Shown here: one piece after another, positions 15,620-24,995 of the stretch
Position numbering within the stretch: position 1 is the first letter of the stretch
Layout of the letters: each line of letters opens with the position of its first letter
Assembly: GCA_025922715.1 (NCBI GenBank)
Contig: JAICHH010000006.1
Span: 1 to 27,909 of the forward strand
From: Nitrososphaeraceae archaeon
Lineage (GTDB): Archaea > Thermoproteota > Nitrososphaeria > Nitrososphaerales > Nitrososphaeraceae
Length of the DNA: 27,909 bases
Reading direction: 5' to 3'
Position numbers and translations under genes: made by a program
Notes under the pieces: generated by a model
The model's database searches: none
The model's input: the letters and a program-made list of their open reading frames with translations, nothing else
Told to the model about the DNA's origin: nothing

Positions 15620-16012
15620 CTAATTTTCTAATAATATCAACCTTGATAAAAAAAGGCCTTACTATGATTGATATTAAATCCTATTTCCTTGGATACTTAG
15701 CCTCTGATTCTTTTATACTATAACGACATTTTTTGGATCTAACATCTTAATTTCTAATCCATGTTATCTTCTTCTTTTTTAGATTTTCTTTTGTATATCT
15801 TGGAAATGTTTACAAAATAAACTATTTATCAAATCCATTTTTTCAGGTTATCTAATGATTTGAATTTCGGATCTTTATAGTCAATTAGTTAGACTTCTAA
15901 TATTTTTCAAAAATTTTCTGTTATTCTTTGCATATTCCCTTAAGTATCTCTAAATCTTTGATGGAAATTCTGATAAAATAAATATATTGATTGAGAGTAA
16001 ATACCAAAAATA
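15620..16012. other. gene-free, apparently decayed sequence
   Basis: Reverse-strand fragments such as KESEAKYPRK and DYKDPKFKSLDNLKKW are separated by many stops and frame changes. No intact frame and no RNA structure is seen. The last roughly 50 bases are the promoter region of the ABC ATPase gene, AT-rich with AAATATATTGA-like sequence. Confidence 0.4.
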
Positions 16013-16927
16013 ATGCAGGCAATTGAAGCATATAATTTATCTAAAATTTATAAAGGTACACGCGTGCCAGCTTTAGATAATATATCATTAAAGATCGATA
16101 AAAAGCAAATTTTTACTTTATTAGGAAGAAACGGTGCTGGAAAAACTACGTTTGTAAGAATATGTGCAACTCAATTGTTACCAACATCTGGTACTTTAAA
16201 AGTTTCAGGTTATGATGTAATAAGCCAAGCAGAACATATAAGGAAATTTATCTCTGTGGTTCCTCAAGAAGGAAGACCATTACGAGCACTTACTCCTTGG
16301 GATCATGTTTATAATTGGCTCAAGATTAGAGGAGAAGAGAAGTCTATCGCAAAAATAAAAACTGAAAAAATATTAGAAAGATTTGAATTGATTAAAGTAA
16401 AAGATAAACCTGCAATGAATTTATCTGGAGGAATGAAACAAAAAATTTTAGTAGCAATGGCTACTGCTGTTGATGCAGATTTATTATTTCTGGATGAACC
16501 TACAATTGGTCTCGATCCAGTTTCAAGACGGCAAGTTTGGAACTTAATGCAGGATTTGAAAAAAGAAGGTAAAACTATATTACTTACAACTCATTATATG
16601 GATGAAGCAGAAATATTATCTGATAAAATAGTTATAATAGATAATGGTAAAATTGTAAAAGAGGGAAATATTAATGATTTACGAAAAATAATTCCCCAAA
16701 ATATTCGTATGGATATATCTAAAAAAAATCTCGATATTGAACAATTGAAAGGTTATGGAAATGTAGTAGAAATAGGCACAGATATTATTAGATTATTCAC
16801 CTTTGAATCTAACATAGGTGAATTATCTAACCTAGCTATAAAAAATAATATATCCTTTAATATATCACCTATAACACTTGATGATATATTTGTATATTTA
16901 GTAGGGAATTCTATAAAAAATAATTAA
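16013..16927 (+). CDS. ABC transporter ATP-binding protein (ABC-2/drug-export type)
   Basis: The 304-residue nucleotide-binding subunit is complete. It has Walker A GRNGAGKTT (38-46), Q-loop VVPQEG (82-87), signature NLSGGMKQK (136-144), Walker B LLFLDEPTIGLDP (157-169) and switch His H194 in TTHYMDEAE. The C-terminal extension of about 90 residues is typical of the CcmA/NodI/DrrA-like group that works with ABC-2 permeases. No permease gene is adjacent, since the next gene is on the opposite strand, so the partner must lie elsewhere. It is too unlike PstB to fill the gap in the phosphate system. The substrate is unknown. Confidence 0.88.
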   Translation: MQAIEAYNLSKIYKGTRVPALDNISLKIDKKQIFTLLGRNGAGKTTFVRICATQLLPTSGTLKVSGYDVISQAEHIRKFISVVPQEGRPLRALTPWDHVYNWLKIRGEEKSIAKIKTEKILERFELIKVKDKPAMNLSGGMKQKILVAMATAVDADLLFLDEPTIGLDPVSRRQVWNLMQDLKKEGKTILLTTHYMDEAEILSDKIVIIDNGKIVKEGNINDLRKIIPQNIRMDISKKNLDIEQLKGYGNVVEIGTDIIRLFTFESNIGELSNLAIKNNISFNISPITLDDIFVYLVGNSIKNN

Positions 16928-16966
16928 AGTAATATTAGAAAGATTAAGGATAGTTAAAAAGAAAAT

Positions 16967-17572
16967 TTAAGTGAATTGAATTTCAATCCTATTTAATTCG
17001 TCTAATGCTTCAGTAAGCTGTTCTTCGGTTTCATTTCCATAAATTACTAACAAACGATCGCTATCATTAATAACATAATCTGAAATAGACTCAGCTGAAT
17101 TCCCATTGACAAATGTTCTTAGTTGATTATCATTATTATTACAATATTGTGTCCCATTAGTAAATATTAGGCAATTATTTTCCTCATCTATATCCATTTT
17201 GACACTTTCTAGAAAGTCAGCAAATGTAACATTTGTTGCATGTCTATGTAAAGTAGTACCATCTCCATTCTCAACATGAATAAAATCAGATACTACTTGA
17301 TATTGTGGTTGACTAAAATCGATATTCTCGCCATTTACTTTAACTAAAAATGCTGCATGTTGATGTGCAGAACCTAAAGCTCCAAAACTTGAAGGCGGAA
17401 GCTTTTGAGAATAAAAATATATTGAAATTCCAGAAATAATAACAAGTGCAGCTATAATTGGAAGAAAAACTGTTTTCAAGTTTTTACTCCTTTTTTTTCT
17501 TGTTACATCGAAATAGCTCTTTTTCTTTTTATTATTGTCATTTTTATTATTCTTTTTCTTTTTATTAAACAT
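16967..17572 (-). CDS. membrane-anchored His-rich protein, putative metal-binding
   Basis: The 201-residue protein has a Lys/Asn-rich cytoplasmic start (residues 1-33), a single membrane segment at about 34-54 (TVFLPIIAALVIISGISIYF) and an outer domain. That domain has AHQHAAFLVKVNGE (H70, H72), FIHVENGDGTTLHRHATNVT (H99, H109, H111), and Cys at 134 and 144. The five clustered His with an intervening GDGT resemble a metal site, and similar small anchored proteins are known to me from Thaumarchaeota as uncharacterised. Metal binding (possibly copper) is an inference. It is convergent with the ABC ATPase gene and has no co-directional partner. Confidence 0.6.
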   Translation of the reverse strand: MFNKKKKNNKNDNNKKKKSYFDVTRKKRSKNLKTVFLPIIAALVIISGISIYFYSQKLPPSSFGALGSAHQHAAFLVKVNGENIDFSQPQYQVVSDFIHVENGDGTTLHRHATNVTFADFLESVKMDIDEENNCLIFTNGTQYCNNNDNQLRTFVNGNSAESISDYVINDSDRLLVIYGNETEEQLTEALDELNRIEIQFT

Positions 17573-18176
17573 GATAAATTGATTAATTTGAATAATATTG
17601 TGTTATTTAGCACTTTCGGAAACATGGAAATAACTGTTTTTAAGAATACAATTCAAATTTATAGAAATTTTTTCCATTAATTATACGATAGTAGAGTCTC
17701 ATATCTTTCATTTGATCTACATATTAAGAATTAAATATTGATAGGAGATCAATCTAAGCAATAATGTATAATATCCTATTATAATTTTTATTTATTTCAA
17801 TCATCTTTAAAATCTATAAAATATTTGTGTCTAACTACAAATGTTTTTTCTTTACGAGAGTAAATATAGAATACCTGATGTATATTTTAAACGATTTTCT
17901 ATAATCTAATATAATCTAATTTAACATAATATAATATAATATAACCCTCAAATATCAAAATATTTATCTCAATCTTACTATGTCCAAATATTGGATTGTC
18001 AGACGTCATTATCAAGTTAAAGTTTTTATTTAATTGGAACAATTAGACATTATTAACTTTATCTAGTAAAACAATTATAATTTACAAGGCCAAATTAGAA
18101 TATAAAACTAACTAATAGAGAAATTATTAATTTTAAACAGTAAAATACAAAAAGAAGGAAACAATTGTATAGATAA
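17573..18176. other. 600-base gene-free region
   Basis: It separates two divergent genes and contains no credible open frame. Visible are AT-rich simple repeats at 17901-17944 and several TATA-like stretches. I see no tRNA, other structured RNA or CRISPR. Its size is unusual for such a compact genome, so a small non-coding RNA is possible but not supported by any recognisable structure. Confidence 0.4.
17901..17944. repeat. AT-rich short tandem repeat
   Basis: Two exact copies of ATAATCTAAT are followed, after five bases, by three copies of ATAAT and a partial fourth. It probably arose by replication slippage. It also contains TATA-like sequence and lies about 235 bases upstream of the glycosyltransferase start. 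Confidence 0.6.
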
Positions 18177-19208
18177 ATGTTTTTTTTTATAAGCCCTATA
18201 GGTCTTGGACATGCAGCAAGAGATGTAGCAATAATTAATAATTTAAAGTTTAAAAATGATAATAAAGTAAATTTTGTTACCGGATCTGCCGCATATACAT
18301 TTTTAAAAAGTTATGGATGGAAAGCCTTCAATTTATACGACCCACCTAAGTTTGAAATCGAGTCTGGAAAACTAAATCATTCCTTTAGATGGTTAATAAA
18401 GTATTTGTTATATTATAAAAAATGCAAAAAAATTGCAACAAAAATTATAGATGCGAATCTTGAAAAACTAATAGTCAGTGACGAAGACTTTGCATCAATT
18501 TCTATAGCGGAGGAAAAAAATTTAAGAAGAATTCTAATTACAGATATAATTTACACTAGTTTTACCAAAGGTATAACATCAATAATAGAAAAAAAAATGA
18601 ACAAGAAATTATGCCAAATTATAAAGAAATGTGATTGTGTCATAATACCCGATTATGGATATGATACAGAAAATTTTAGATACGTTGGACCAATTGTAAG
18701 AGAAATTCTCGAAAGTAGGGAAACATTACGTAAAAGATTTAATTTTACTAAAAAAACAATTATTGTAAGCGTTGGTGGAACTGAGGCTGGCAAATATCTA
18801 ATAGAAAAAGTTATTGATTCTTTTAGAAGATTAAAGGCAAAATTAGATATAGACCTTATTGTTGTAACTGGGCCCACTCTGGAAATAAACCCAGCTGGGG
18901 ATTTTCATTTGTTAGGATATGTACCTAATTTGAATGAATATATTTATGCTTCTGACCTAATAATATCATTAGCGGGTAGATCTACAATGGACGAATCCAT
19001 AGTTTATAACATTCCGGGAATATTTATACCTCTTAAAAATCATTATGAACAAGAAGAAGGTGCCAAAAGGCTGGGCTTTGAATATAAAGATATATTAAGA
19101 CTTGATAAATTAATTGAAGAAAAACTTAGCTCAAATTCTGATATGAGAAAAAATAATGTGAGCAATGGAGCAAAAAAAGCGGCTGAGATCATATCAAGTT
19201 TTATTTAG
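18177..19208 (+). CDS. GT-B glycosyltransferase (MurG/GT28-like)
   Basis: The 343-residue protein has an N-terminal Rossmann half beginning with PIGLGHAARD (residues 7-16), the Gly-rich acceptor-side loop of GT28-like enzymes. Its C-terminal nucleotide-sugar half contains VSVGGTEAGKYLIEKV, HLLGYVPNLNEYIYASDLII, SLAGRSTMDESIVYNIPGIF and PLKNHYEQEEGAKRLG, matching the UDP-sugar binding region of MurG-like proteins. It probably transfers a sugar to a lipid or protein glycan at the membrane; donor and acceptor are unknown. The ATG start has a short A-rich leader. Aspartate kinase follows 51 bases downstream in the same direction. Confidence 0.75.
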   Translation: MFFFISPIGLGHAARDVAIINNLKFKNDNKVNFVTGSAAYTFLKSYGWKAFNLYDPPKFEIESGKLNHSFRWLIKYLLYYKKCKKIATKIIDANLEKLIVSDEDFASISIAEEKNLRRILITDIIYTSFTKGITSIIEKKMNKKLCQIIKKCDCVIIPDYGYDTENFRYVGPIVREILESRETLRKRFNFTKKTIIVSVGGTEAGKYLIEKVIDSFRRLKAKLDIDLIVVTGPTLEINPAGDFHLLGYVPNLNEYIYASDLIISLAGRSTMDESIVYNIPGIFIPLKNHYEQEEGAKRLGFEYKDILRLDKLIEEKLSSNSDMRKNNVSNGAKKAAEIISSFI

Positions 19209-19259
19209 ATGTTATACATTAATAATATAACAAAAATTACAATAGGATAGATATAACAT

Positions 19260-20735
19260 ATGACTGAAGTTATTGTTGCAAAGTTTGGAGGAAGTACTAT
19301 TGGCCAGAATGGTGATCAAATACCTACTGTGATAGAAAGAATAAAGGCTATGAGAAAAGAAGATAAAAAAATTGTAGCTGTTTTTTCTGCGCCATTAATG
19401 GAACATGAAGGAAAAGTCAAATCTATGACAGATATTGCCATAAATATTGGTAGAAAATATGCTTCTGGTCAAAAAGTAGATACAGATATTTTGTATAGAA
19501 CATATTTAAATATAGCCAAAAAATATTTATCTCAAAAATATTTTGAAGAATTTGAATTTCACCTTAATAAATTTTATAATTATGTTACATCTTCGTTAAA
19601 TCATGTTACTGAAAATAAAAGGTTTATTGATGTTACTAGATCAAGAATACTTGCATATGGAGGAGAGATTACCATGTCATATCTTATGGATTACATAATG
19701 AGAAGTAATGGGTTAAAATGTGACCATGTTGATATTGAGAAATGGCCCATCATTACGGATGATAATTTTGAAGCAGCTAATTTCATGTTAGAGGAATCTA
19801 AAGAACATAAAAAACATTTTCTTAAATTACTAGAAGAAAATGAAGTAATATCTATTGGAGGATTCATTGGAAAAACAGTTGATGGACTGGAAACAACATA
19901 TGAAAGGGGAGGGTCTGATAGAACTGCAGCAGATATTGCAATAATTCTATATGATGAATTTAAAGTACAAATAGATTTCGAAAAAGATAATATTGTACTA
20001 AGCGCAGATCCAAAAATAGTAAAAGAAGAATTGGAATCTATACGATATTTATCGTATAATGAGGCAAGATTAGCTGGTATGTTTGGTATGAAGATTTTAG
20101 ATCCTATTGCAATTAAAGAAATTGATGACAATAATTTTGATATCCCTATAGTAATTACATCACTACTGAATCCTTCTGATATTACTATAATTGAGAAATC
20201 TTTGATTAATAGAAAATATGACTTTTTAGATAATGTAGAAAATAATGATGATGATAGTTCATTAATCAAGATTGTAACGGGAAAAAGAAATTGTGCTATT
20301 GTAAGAATGGAAAGTATTGCTGCTTCTTATTTAATTGCATCACTTGAAAAGGATAAACAATACTATAATTTCTTAAAATTATCACCATTTAAAGTTGATG
20401 ATATGGAAATTACAAGATTGCTATTTCTTGATGCAGACTATGTCAAGCGTCATGAACGTCATTTTAAGGCTTTTTATCCAAAAGTCGAATTTGCTTATGG
20501 AAAAGGTGTAGTTACGCTAATTGGAGATATGATGTGGAAAATGCCAAAAATTGTTTCTACTGCAAGTAGAACTTTAGGTGATTATGATATAAATATATTG
20601 AATTTGGATGCACAAGAGGAAACATCAAGAATTCTTATAATAGTAGATGACATAGATAACAATGTTGCAAATGCTATAAGAGCAATACATTTACAAAGAA
20701 ATAAAACCGATTTAAAAATTACTCACAACAATTAA
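19260..20735 (+). CDS. lysC: aspartate kinase
   Basis: The enzyme phosphorylates aspartate, the committed step toward threonine, methionine and lysine. The N-terminal kinase signature is VAKFGGSTIG (residues 6-15). Catalytic and substrate regions are seen in YGGEITMSYLM and in TTYERGGSDRTAADIA, which replaces the usual GRGGSDxTA. The nucleotide end is ADPKIV followed by SYNEARLAGMFGMKILDP. The C-terminal ~160 residues contain two ACT-like parts (IVRMESIAASYLIAS; VVTLIGDMMWKMPKIVSTAS), indicating allosteric control. At 491 residues it is of normal length. It is followed 30 bases later by ilvE, so the two are probably co-transcribed. Confidence 0.9.
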   Translation: MTEVIVAKFGGSTIGQNGDQIPTVIERIKAMRKEDKKIVAVFSAPLMEHEGKVKSMTDIAINIGRKYASGQKVDTDILYRTYLNIAKKYLSQKYFEEFEFHLNKFYNYVTSSLNHVTENKRFIDVTRSRILAYGGEITMSYLMDYIMRSNGLKCDHVDIEKWPIITDDNFEAANFMLEESKEHKKHFLKLLEENEVISIGGFIGKTVDGLETTYERGGSDRTAADIAIILYDEFKVQIDFEKDNIVLSADPKIVKEELESIRYLSYNEARLAGMFGMKILDPIAIKEIDDNNFDIPIVITSLLNPSDITIIEKSLINRKYDFLDNVENNDDDSSLIKIVTGKRNCAIVRMESIAASYLIASLEKDKQYYNFLKLSPFKVDDMEITRLLFLDADYVKRHERHFKAFYPKVEFAYGKGVVTLIGDMMWKMPKIVSTASRTLGDYDINILNLDAQEETSRILIIVDDIDNNVANAIRAIHLQRNKTDLKITHNN

Positions 20736-20765
20736 ACTTTATTAGTATTAAAGAATGAAAATCAA

Positions 20766-21680
20766 ATGGACGAGAAAAATATTATTTGGATTGATGGTTT
20801 TTTATATGAAAATCAAAATGCTAAAATACATATTTTAACACATTCTTTGCATTATGGTACTGCTGTATTTGAAGGAATAAGATGTTATAAAACCCAGAAA
20901 GGACTAGCAATATTTAGATTAGAAGATCATTTGAAGAGGTTATTTGAAAGTGCAAAAATATATTTTATGAATATTGAATATTCAATGAAGGAATTAGAAG
21001 ATGCAATAATTAATACAATTAAAAAAAATGGATTAGATGAATGTTACGTAAGACCTTTAGTTTATTTTGGTCACGGAAAAATGGGAGTTTATCCATTAAA
21101 TAATAAAGTTTCAGTCTCAATAGCTGTTTGGAAATGGGATGAATATTTAAAAAAAGAAAGTGATGAACAAGGAATAAGACTCATGGTATCAGGATGGATG
21201 AGAATTGATGGACGAACCATGCCTGTTCATGCAAAAGCTACAGCTAATTATGCTAATTCAGCATTAGCTAGAATTGAAGCAATCAAATCTGGGTTTGATG
21301 AAGCTATACTGTTAAATACTGCAGGAAAAGTAGTGGAAGCAAGTGCAGAAAATATTTTTATCGTAAAAAATAAGATATTGATAACTCCTCCAATATCATC
21401 TGGCTCACTGGAAGGAATAACCCGAGATACAGTATTAGCATTGGCAAAGGAAGATAGTATTCTTACAGAAATTCGTGATATATCCAAAGATGAATTGTAT
21501 TTAGCAGATGAAATTTTTTTAACTGGTACAGCGGCAGAAATAAAGTCAGTCGGTGAAATTGATAATAGAATGATAGGAAATGGAAAAACTGGAGCAATAA
21601 CAAAAAGAATGAAGAAATTATTTGAAAAAGCGATAAGAGGAAATCATAGATATAGTGAAAAATGGTTGATATACATCTAA
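20766..21680 (+). CDS. ilvE: branched-chain amino acid aminotransferase
   Basis: This fold-type IV PLP enzyme transfers the amino group to the keto acids of Leu, Ile and Val. Motifs include HSLHYGTAVFEGIRCY (26-41), YVRPLVYFG (94-102), the PLP lysine K157 in PVHAKATANYANS, EASAENIFIV, GSLEGITRDTVLALA, and the C-terminal EIFLTGTAAEI that closes the active site. The 304-residue length is standard. The ATG start is 30 bases after aspartate kinase. Together with leuC and leuD elsewhere in the window it completes steps of leucine formation. Confidence 0.95.
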   Translation: MDEKNIIWIDGFLYENQNAKIHILTHSLHYGTAVFEGIRCYKTQKGLAIFRLEDHLKRLFESAKIYFMNIEYSMKELEDAIINTIKKNGLDECYVRPLVYFGHGKMGVYPLNNKVSVSIAVWKWDEYLKKESDEQGIRLMVSGWMRIDGRTMPVHAKATANYANSALARIEAIKSGFDEAILLNTAGKVVEASAENIFIVKNKILITPPISSGSLEGITRDTVLALAKEDSILTEIRDISKDELYLADEIFLTGTAAEIKSVGEIDNRMIGNGKTGAITKRMKKLFEKAIRGNHRYSEKWLIYI

Positions 21681-21769
21681 TAATAGCTGATAAAATCAAT
21701 TATTAAAAAAATAAATAAATATTTAATTTTTATATTTTGATTGTTTGAAAAAAGTTACTACTACTACCG

Positions 21770-22195
21770 ATGTATCTAAAGAAGGATTATTTAGATTGGA
21801 ATGATATTGAAAATCTTGTAAAGAAGACTTCCCTAAAAATAAAAAAAAATAACAAGAAATACGATCTGATTATTGGTATAAAAAATGGGGGCATAATTCC
21901 TGCAATATTAATTTCAAGAGAATTAGATATTAATGATATTGAATTTATTACCATTAGAAAGAACAAAATATTCAAGTTTAATAAATTTCACAAAGATAAA
22001 AAGTATTTATTAATAATAGATGAAATTTATGATACTGGAAAAACTTTTTTCATTGTAAATGAATATTTTAAAAGATTCGAATATGACTATGCATGTCTTG
22101 TAAGTAGATATAGAATTCCAGATAATAACAAAATATTAACTGGGAAAGTTTTGAATCATAAGAAATGGATTGTATTTCCGTGGGAAAATGGATAA
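21770..22195 (+). CDS. PRTase-family phosphoribosyltransferase (purine salvage type)
   Basis: The 141-residue protein has the type I PRTase fold signatures: a PRPP-pyrophosphate loop DLIIGIKNGGIIPA (32-45) and the PRPP-binding motif LLIIDEIYDTGKTF (80-93). The second acidic residue is Glu instead of the more usual Asp. The C-terminal KWIVFPWENG resembles xanthine/hypoxanthine phosphoribosyltransferases, where WIVFPWE is frequent. The substrate is probably a purine base, but a regulatory paralogue is possible. It follows ilvE by about 90 bases in the same direction, with TATA-like sequence between. Confidence 0.82.
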   Translation: MYLKKDYLDWNDIENLVKKTSLKIKKNNKKYDLIIGIKNGGIIPAILISRELDINDIEFITIRKNKIFKFNKFHKDKKYLLIIDEIYDTGKTFFIVNEYFKRFEYDYACLVSRYRIPDNNKILTGKVLNHKKWIVFPWENG

Positions 22196-22295
22196 CTAGA
22201 ATTATGTATTCATACATTATATTTTATGTAGTTGACTATAGACCTATGCCAAGTATTATGTCAATGAATTAATTAAAGTATTATGTACTTAAACT

Positions 22296-23387
22296 ATGAG
22301 AAACAACCAAAAAATAGGAGTTTGGCTTATCGCCGCTGTATTTTTTACAGCAAGTATGCCATCACTTTTAGAAAAAACTTTTGCACAAACAACTATTAAT
22401 GGTGCAGGAGCAACTTTTCCATTTCCTTTAATAGATACGTGGAGAGTAGAATACCAAAACGTCAAGCCTGATGTAAATATTAATTATCAATCTATTGGTA
22501 GTGGTGGAGGAGTGAAGCAATTTATCGAGAAAACGGTAGATTTTGGAGCTAGTGATGCGCCACTAAATGAAGAGGAGGAGAAAAGAGCAATAGGTGCAGT
22601 ACATATTCCAGAAACTATTGGTTCTGTAGTACCTGCTTATAACTTACCACAAATAGGAGATGCTGAATTAAAGCTAACTGGGCCTATTATTGCTGATATA
22701 TTTTTGGGAAAGATAGCTAAATGGGATGATCCTAAAATAAAAGAAATTAATTCAGGATTAGAATTACCTTCAGAGAACATTATAACCGTACATAGGTCCG
22801 ATGGATCGGGAACTACATTTGTTTTTACAGATTATTTAGCAAATGTTAGCTCTGAATGGGAAGCAAGCGTCGGGAAAGGAAAATCAGTTCCATGGCCTTC
22901 TGGTATAGGCGCTCCGGGAAATGAAGGAGTTAGTGCGTCTATAAAAAGTACTCCTAATTCAATTGGATATATAGAATTAGCATATGCGCTGACTACAGAT
23001 ACAAAATATGCATCTGTTCAAAATAAAGATGGTAATTTTATAAAACCCTCTCTTAATTCAACAGCCGCTGCAGTTTCTTCTTATGCACCTATTCTTCCAA
23101 AGGGGGATGAGTCTTGGAAAGATATTTCTGTAGTAAATGCACCAGGAAAGGATTCTTATCCAATAGCTAGTTTTTCATATCTATTTCTATTCAAAGAATT
23201 AAGTACAAATCCTACAATTGATGAAACAAAAGCTAAAGATCTGGTAGACTTTATCTCGTGGGCAATTACAGATGGACAATCATTTGCACCAGACTTGGGC
23301 TATGTTCCTTTGCCTGATGAGGTAGTTAAACTAAACCAGGATACACTAAAATCATTGACATATAAAGGAAGTCCAATACCACAATAA
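22296..23387 (+). CDS. pstS: phosphate ABC transporter substrate-binding protein
   Basis: This extracellular phosphate-binding protein has an N-terminal signal segment (residues 9-31, ending near TFAQ) without an obvious lipobox. The mature protein begins TINGAGATFPFPLIDTW. Phosphate-site motifs are present: SIGSGGGVKQF, FGASDAPL, VHRSDGSGTTFVFTDYL and NSIGYIELAYA. At 363 residues it is of normal length. It is separated from, and converges with, phoU-pstA-pstC. A T-tract follows the stop, consistent with a monocistronic, highly expressed transcript. Confidence 0.95.
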   Translation: MRNNQKIGVWLIAAVFFTASMPSLLEKTFAQTTINGAGATFPFPLIDTWRVEYQNVKPDVNINYQSIGSGGGVKQFIEKTVDFGASDAPLNEEEEKRAIGAVHIPETIGSVVPAYNLPQIGDAELKLTGPIIADIFLGKIAKWDDPKIKEINSGLELPSENIITVHRSDGSGTTFVFTDYLANVSSEWEASVGKGKSVPWPSGIGAPGNEGVSASIKSTPNSIGYIELAYALTTDTKYASVQNKDGNFIKPSLNSTAAAVSSYAPILPKGDESWKDISVVNAPGKDSYPIASFSYLFLFKELSTNPTIDETKAKDLVDFISWAITDGQSFAPDLGYVPLPDEVVKLNQDTLKSLTYKGSPIPQ

Positions 23388-23391
23388 TCCC

Positions 23392-23398
23392 TTTTTTT
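23392..23398 (+). terminator. poly-T terminator of pstS
   Basis: A run of seven T begins 5 bases after the pstS stop, matching archaeal intrinsic termination. Confidence 0.5.
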
Positions 23399-23789
23399 AA
23401 TTTATTACTTTAATTAAGATTATGCAAGTTCTCGTAGATTATTATATATTTTTATTATTGCTAAGAGCAGTTAATCTTTTATTTTTATAAATTGAGTTAT
23501 AATTCTAAAATGCATAATAGGAAATATAATATCAATCAGATTTACATGATAACTACTTATTATTATCTTTGATTATAATGCTAAATAAGACAATAATTAA
23601 CAGTACAAAAAATGATAGATAAATACAGTTAAATTTTTAATTTCTTAATATCATATATAGCATTAATAGATCTACTAATTTGCATAAAACTCTTAAGTTG
23701 GTATAATATTATTAAAGATAATATATTGAAAGTTATAATTTGTTGTTGTTATTGTTAATAGTTAATTAATGTCCGACATTTGTTTTATA
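23399..23789. other. 390-base gene-free region between convergent pstS and phoU
   Basis: It is AT-rich with short T and A runs on both strands, consistent with two opposing terminators. No open frame, RNA gene or pstB remnant is seen. Confidence 0.45.
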
Positions 23790-24863
23790 TCATGTTCTAT
23801 AGTGTGAAGGTCTTTTTTCTACATTAATAACTTCACCTATTGTTTGATTTAAAGCTTCTTCTGCTATATCACTTGCATATTCTGCAGTACGCCTTAGATC
23901 TTCAAGTAAAAGTTTTATGAAAATTTTATATTGATTAAACTCTTCATTATCAGTGTTATCTAACAAAGATACGATAGTATCTTCAAGAATTTGTACATTT
24001 TCTTTTCTATCTACTATTTTATCTGCCATTAAATAATCCCTTCTCAAAAAAGCTTCTACTGAATCGTTTAGGTCTTGCAAAGACAAATCACTCATTTTTT
24101 TAATATTATCCAGAATATCAGCAGGAATCTTTTCTTTAATTGAAAGAGATTTTTCTGCAAATTTGGAAGCATGATCTGCGATTCTTTCGATGCTTTTTAC
24201 TGCTAGTCTATAACTTAAACAATCAGAAGTTTTTTTTAATCCAACGTCATTTAATATCCTTTCATTTTTTGTTGCAATAACCAGATTTCTTAGTATATAA
24301 AGACTAAATCGATCAACTTCATCATCAGATCTGATGATAGCATTAGCTAATTCAGAATTTAATTCAGATAATGCTGTCATTGCATCTCTATGCATTGAAG
24401 TGGCAAGGAGAAACATCCTTCTAACAGCAGTATTCACTGAAAGTTCGGGAAGTGTAATCAACACTTGAATTGTTATCAAATCAGATGAATCAGCAATAAT
24501 TTCTGTGCCAACAAGATTCCTACGAACGACTTCTCTTGCACCTTCACGTTGTACAGGGTTAATTCTTCCAAATTTAGATTTAAGATTTATTATATTATAT
24601 CCAGCAAGATACATTGAAACTATTTTTCGTTTAAGGGAATTAGCACCTTCATCTTTTAATACCTGTACTGTTGCTTCATCAACTGATTCAATTGAGGATC
24701 TTGTAATGTCAGATATGATAGATAAAGTATTATTTGGCTCACGAATAATGGTCACAGGATCGCCAGCCTTTAAATTTAATTCATTTACCCATTTTTTAGG
24801 TAAGGATAACACGAATGTTGATTTACCTGTAAACTGTATTTTCCTTACTTCACTACCATCCAT
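23790..24863 (-). CDS. phoU: PhoU-family phosphate regulator with AbrB-like DNA-binding domain
   Basis: Residues 1-45 form a SpoVT/AbrB-like swapped-hairpin domain (VRKIQFTGKSTFVLSLPKKW, NELNLKAGDPVTII). The remainder is two PhoU-type three-helix repeats, with typical stretches AVKSIERIADHASKFAEK and LEDLRRTAEYASDIAEEALN, where metal-binding E/D residues sit. This AbrB-PhoU fusion is the common archaeal form and probably regulates phosphate transport or transcription. I chose the ATG at 24863, because the 44 residues before it are hydrophobic noise. A TATA box at 24881-24888 puts transcription at or near that ATG. It lies downstream of pstC-pstA with no pstB between. Confidence 0.88.
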   Translation of the reverse strand: MDGSEVRKIQFTGKSTFVLSLPKKWVNELNLKAGDPVTIIREPNNTLSIISDITRSSIESVDEATVQVLKDEGANSLKRKIVSMYLAGYNIINLKSKFGRINPVQREGAREVVRRNLVGTEIIADSSDLITIQVLITLPELSVNTAVRRMFLLATSMHRDAMTALSELNSELANAIIRSDDEVDRFSLYILRNLVIATKNERILNDVGLKKTSDCLSYRLAVKSIERIADHASKFAEKSLSIKEKIPADILDNIKKMSDLSLQDLNDSVEAFLRRDYLMADKIVDRKENVQILEDTIVSLLDNTDNEEFNQYKIFIKLLLEDLRRTAEYASDIAEEALNQTIGEVINVEKRPSHYRT

Positions 24864-24880
24864 ATATGTAGCCAATAGTG

Positions 24881-24888
24881 TATAAATA
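24881..24888 (-). promoter_or_regulatory. TATA box of phoU
   Basis: TATTTATA on the minus strand, about 18-25 bases before the ATG at 24863, predicts a leaderless phoU transcript separate from pstCA and supports the shorter start. Confidence 0.5.
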
Positions 24889-24995
24889 GTAATAATACAT
24901 GTATAGTTTATGATTATTTTGAATATAGGTATATAGGTTTCTATATAGTATATATAGAGAACTAAAGATATTTGAGATCCCGAAATATAATTCAA

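Noticed and set aside
15454..15723. 89-residue plus-strand frame
   Set aside because: It is Tyr/His/Asn-rich and irregular, and lies antisense to a more protein-like, though broken, minus-strand frame.
19691..20269. 192-residue minus-strand frame within aspartate kinase
   Set aside because: It is a Ser/Ile-rich shadow of the conserved kinase frame and lacks any recognisable motif.
24864..24995. 44-residue N-terminal extension of PhoU
   Set aside because: It is a random-looking hydrophobic stretch over a TATA box; the AbrB domain begins at the ATG at 24863.
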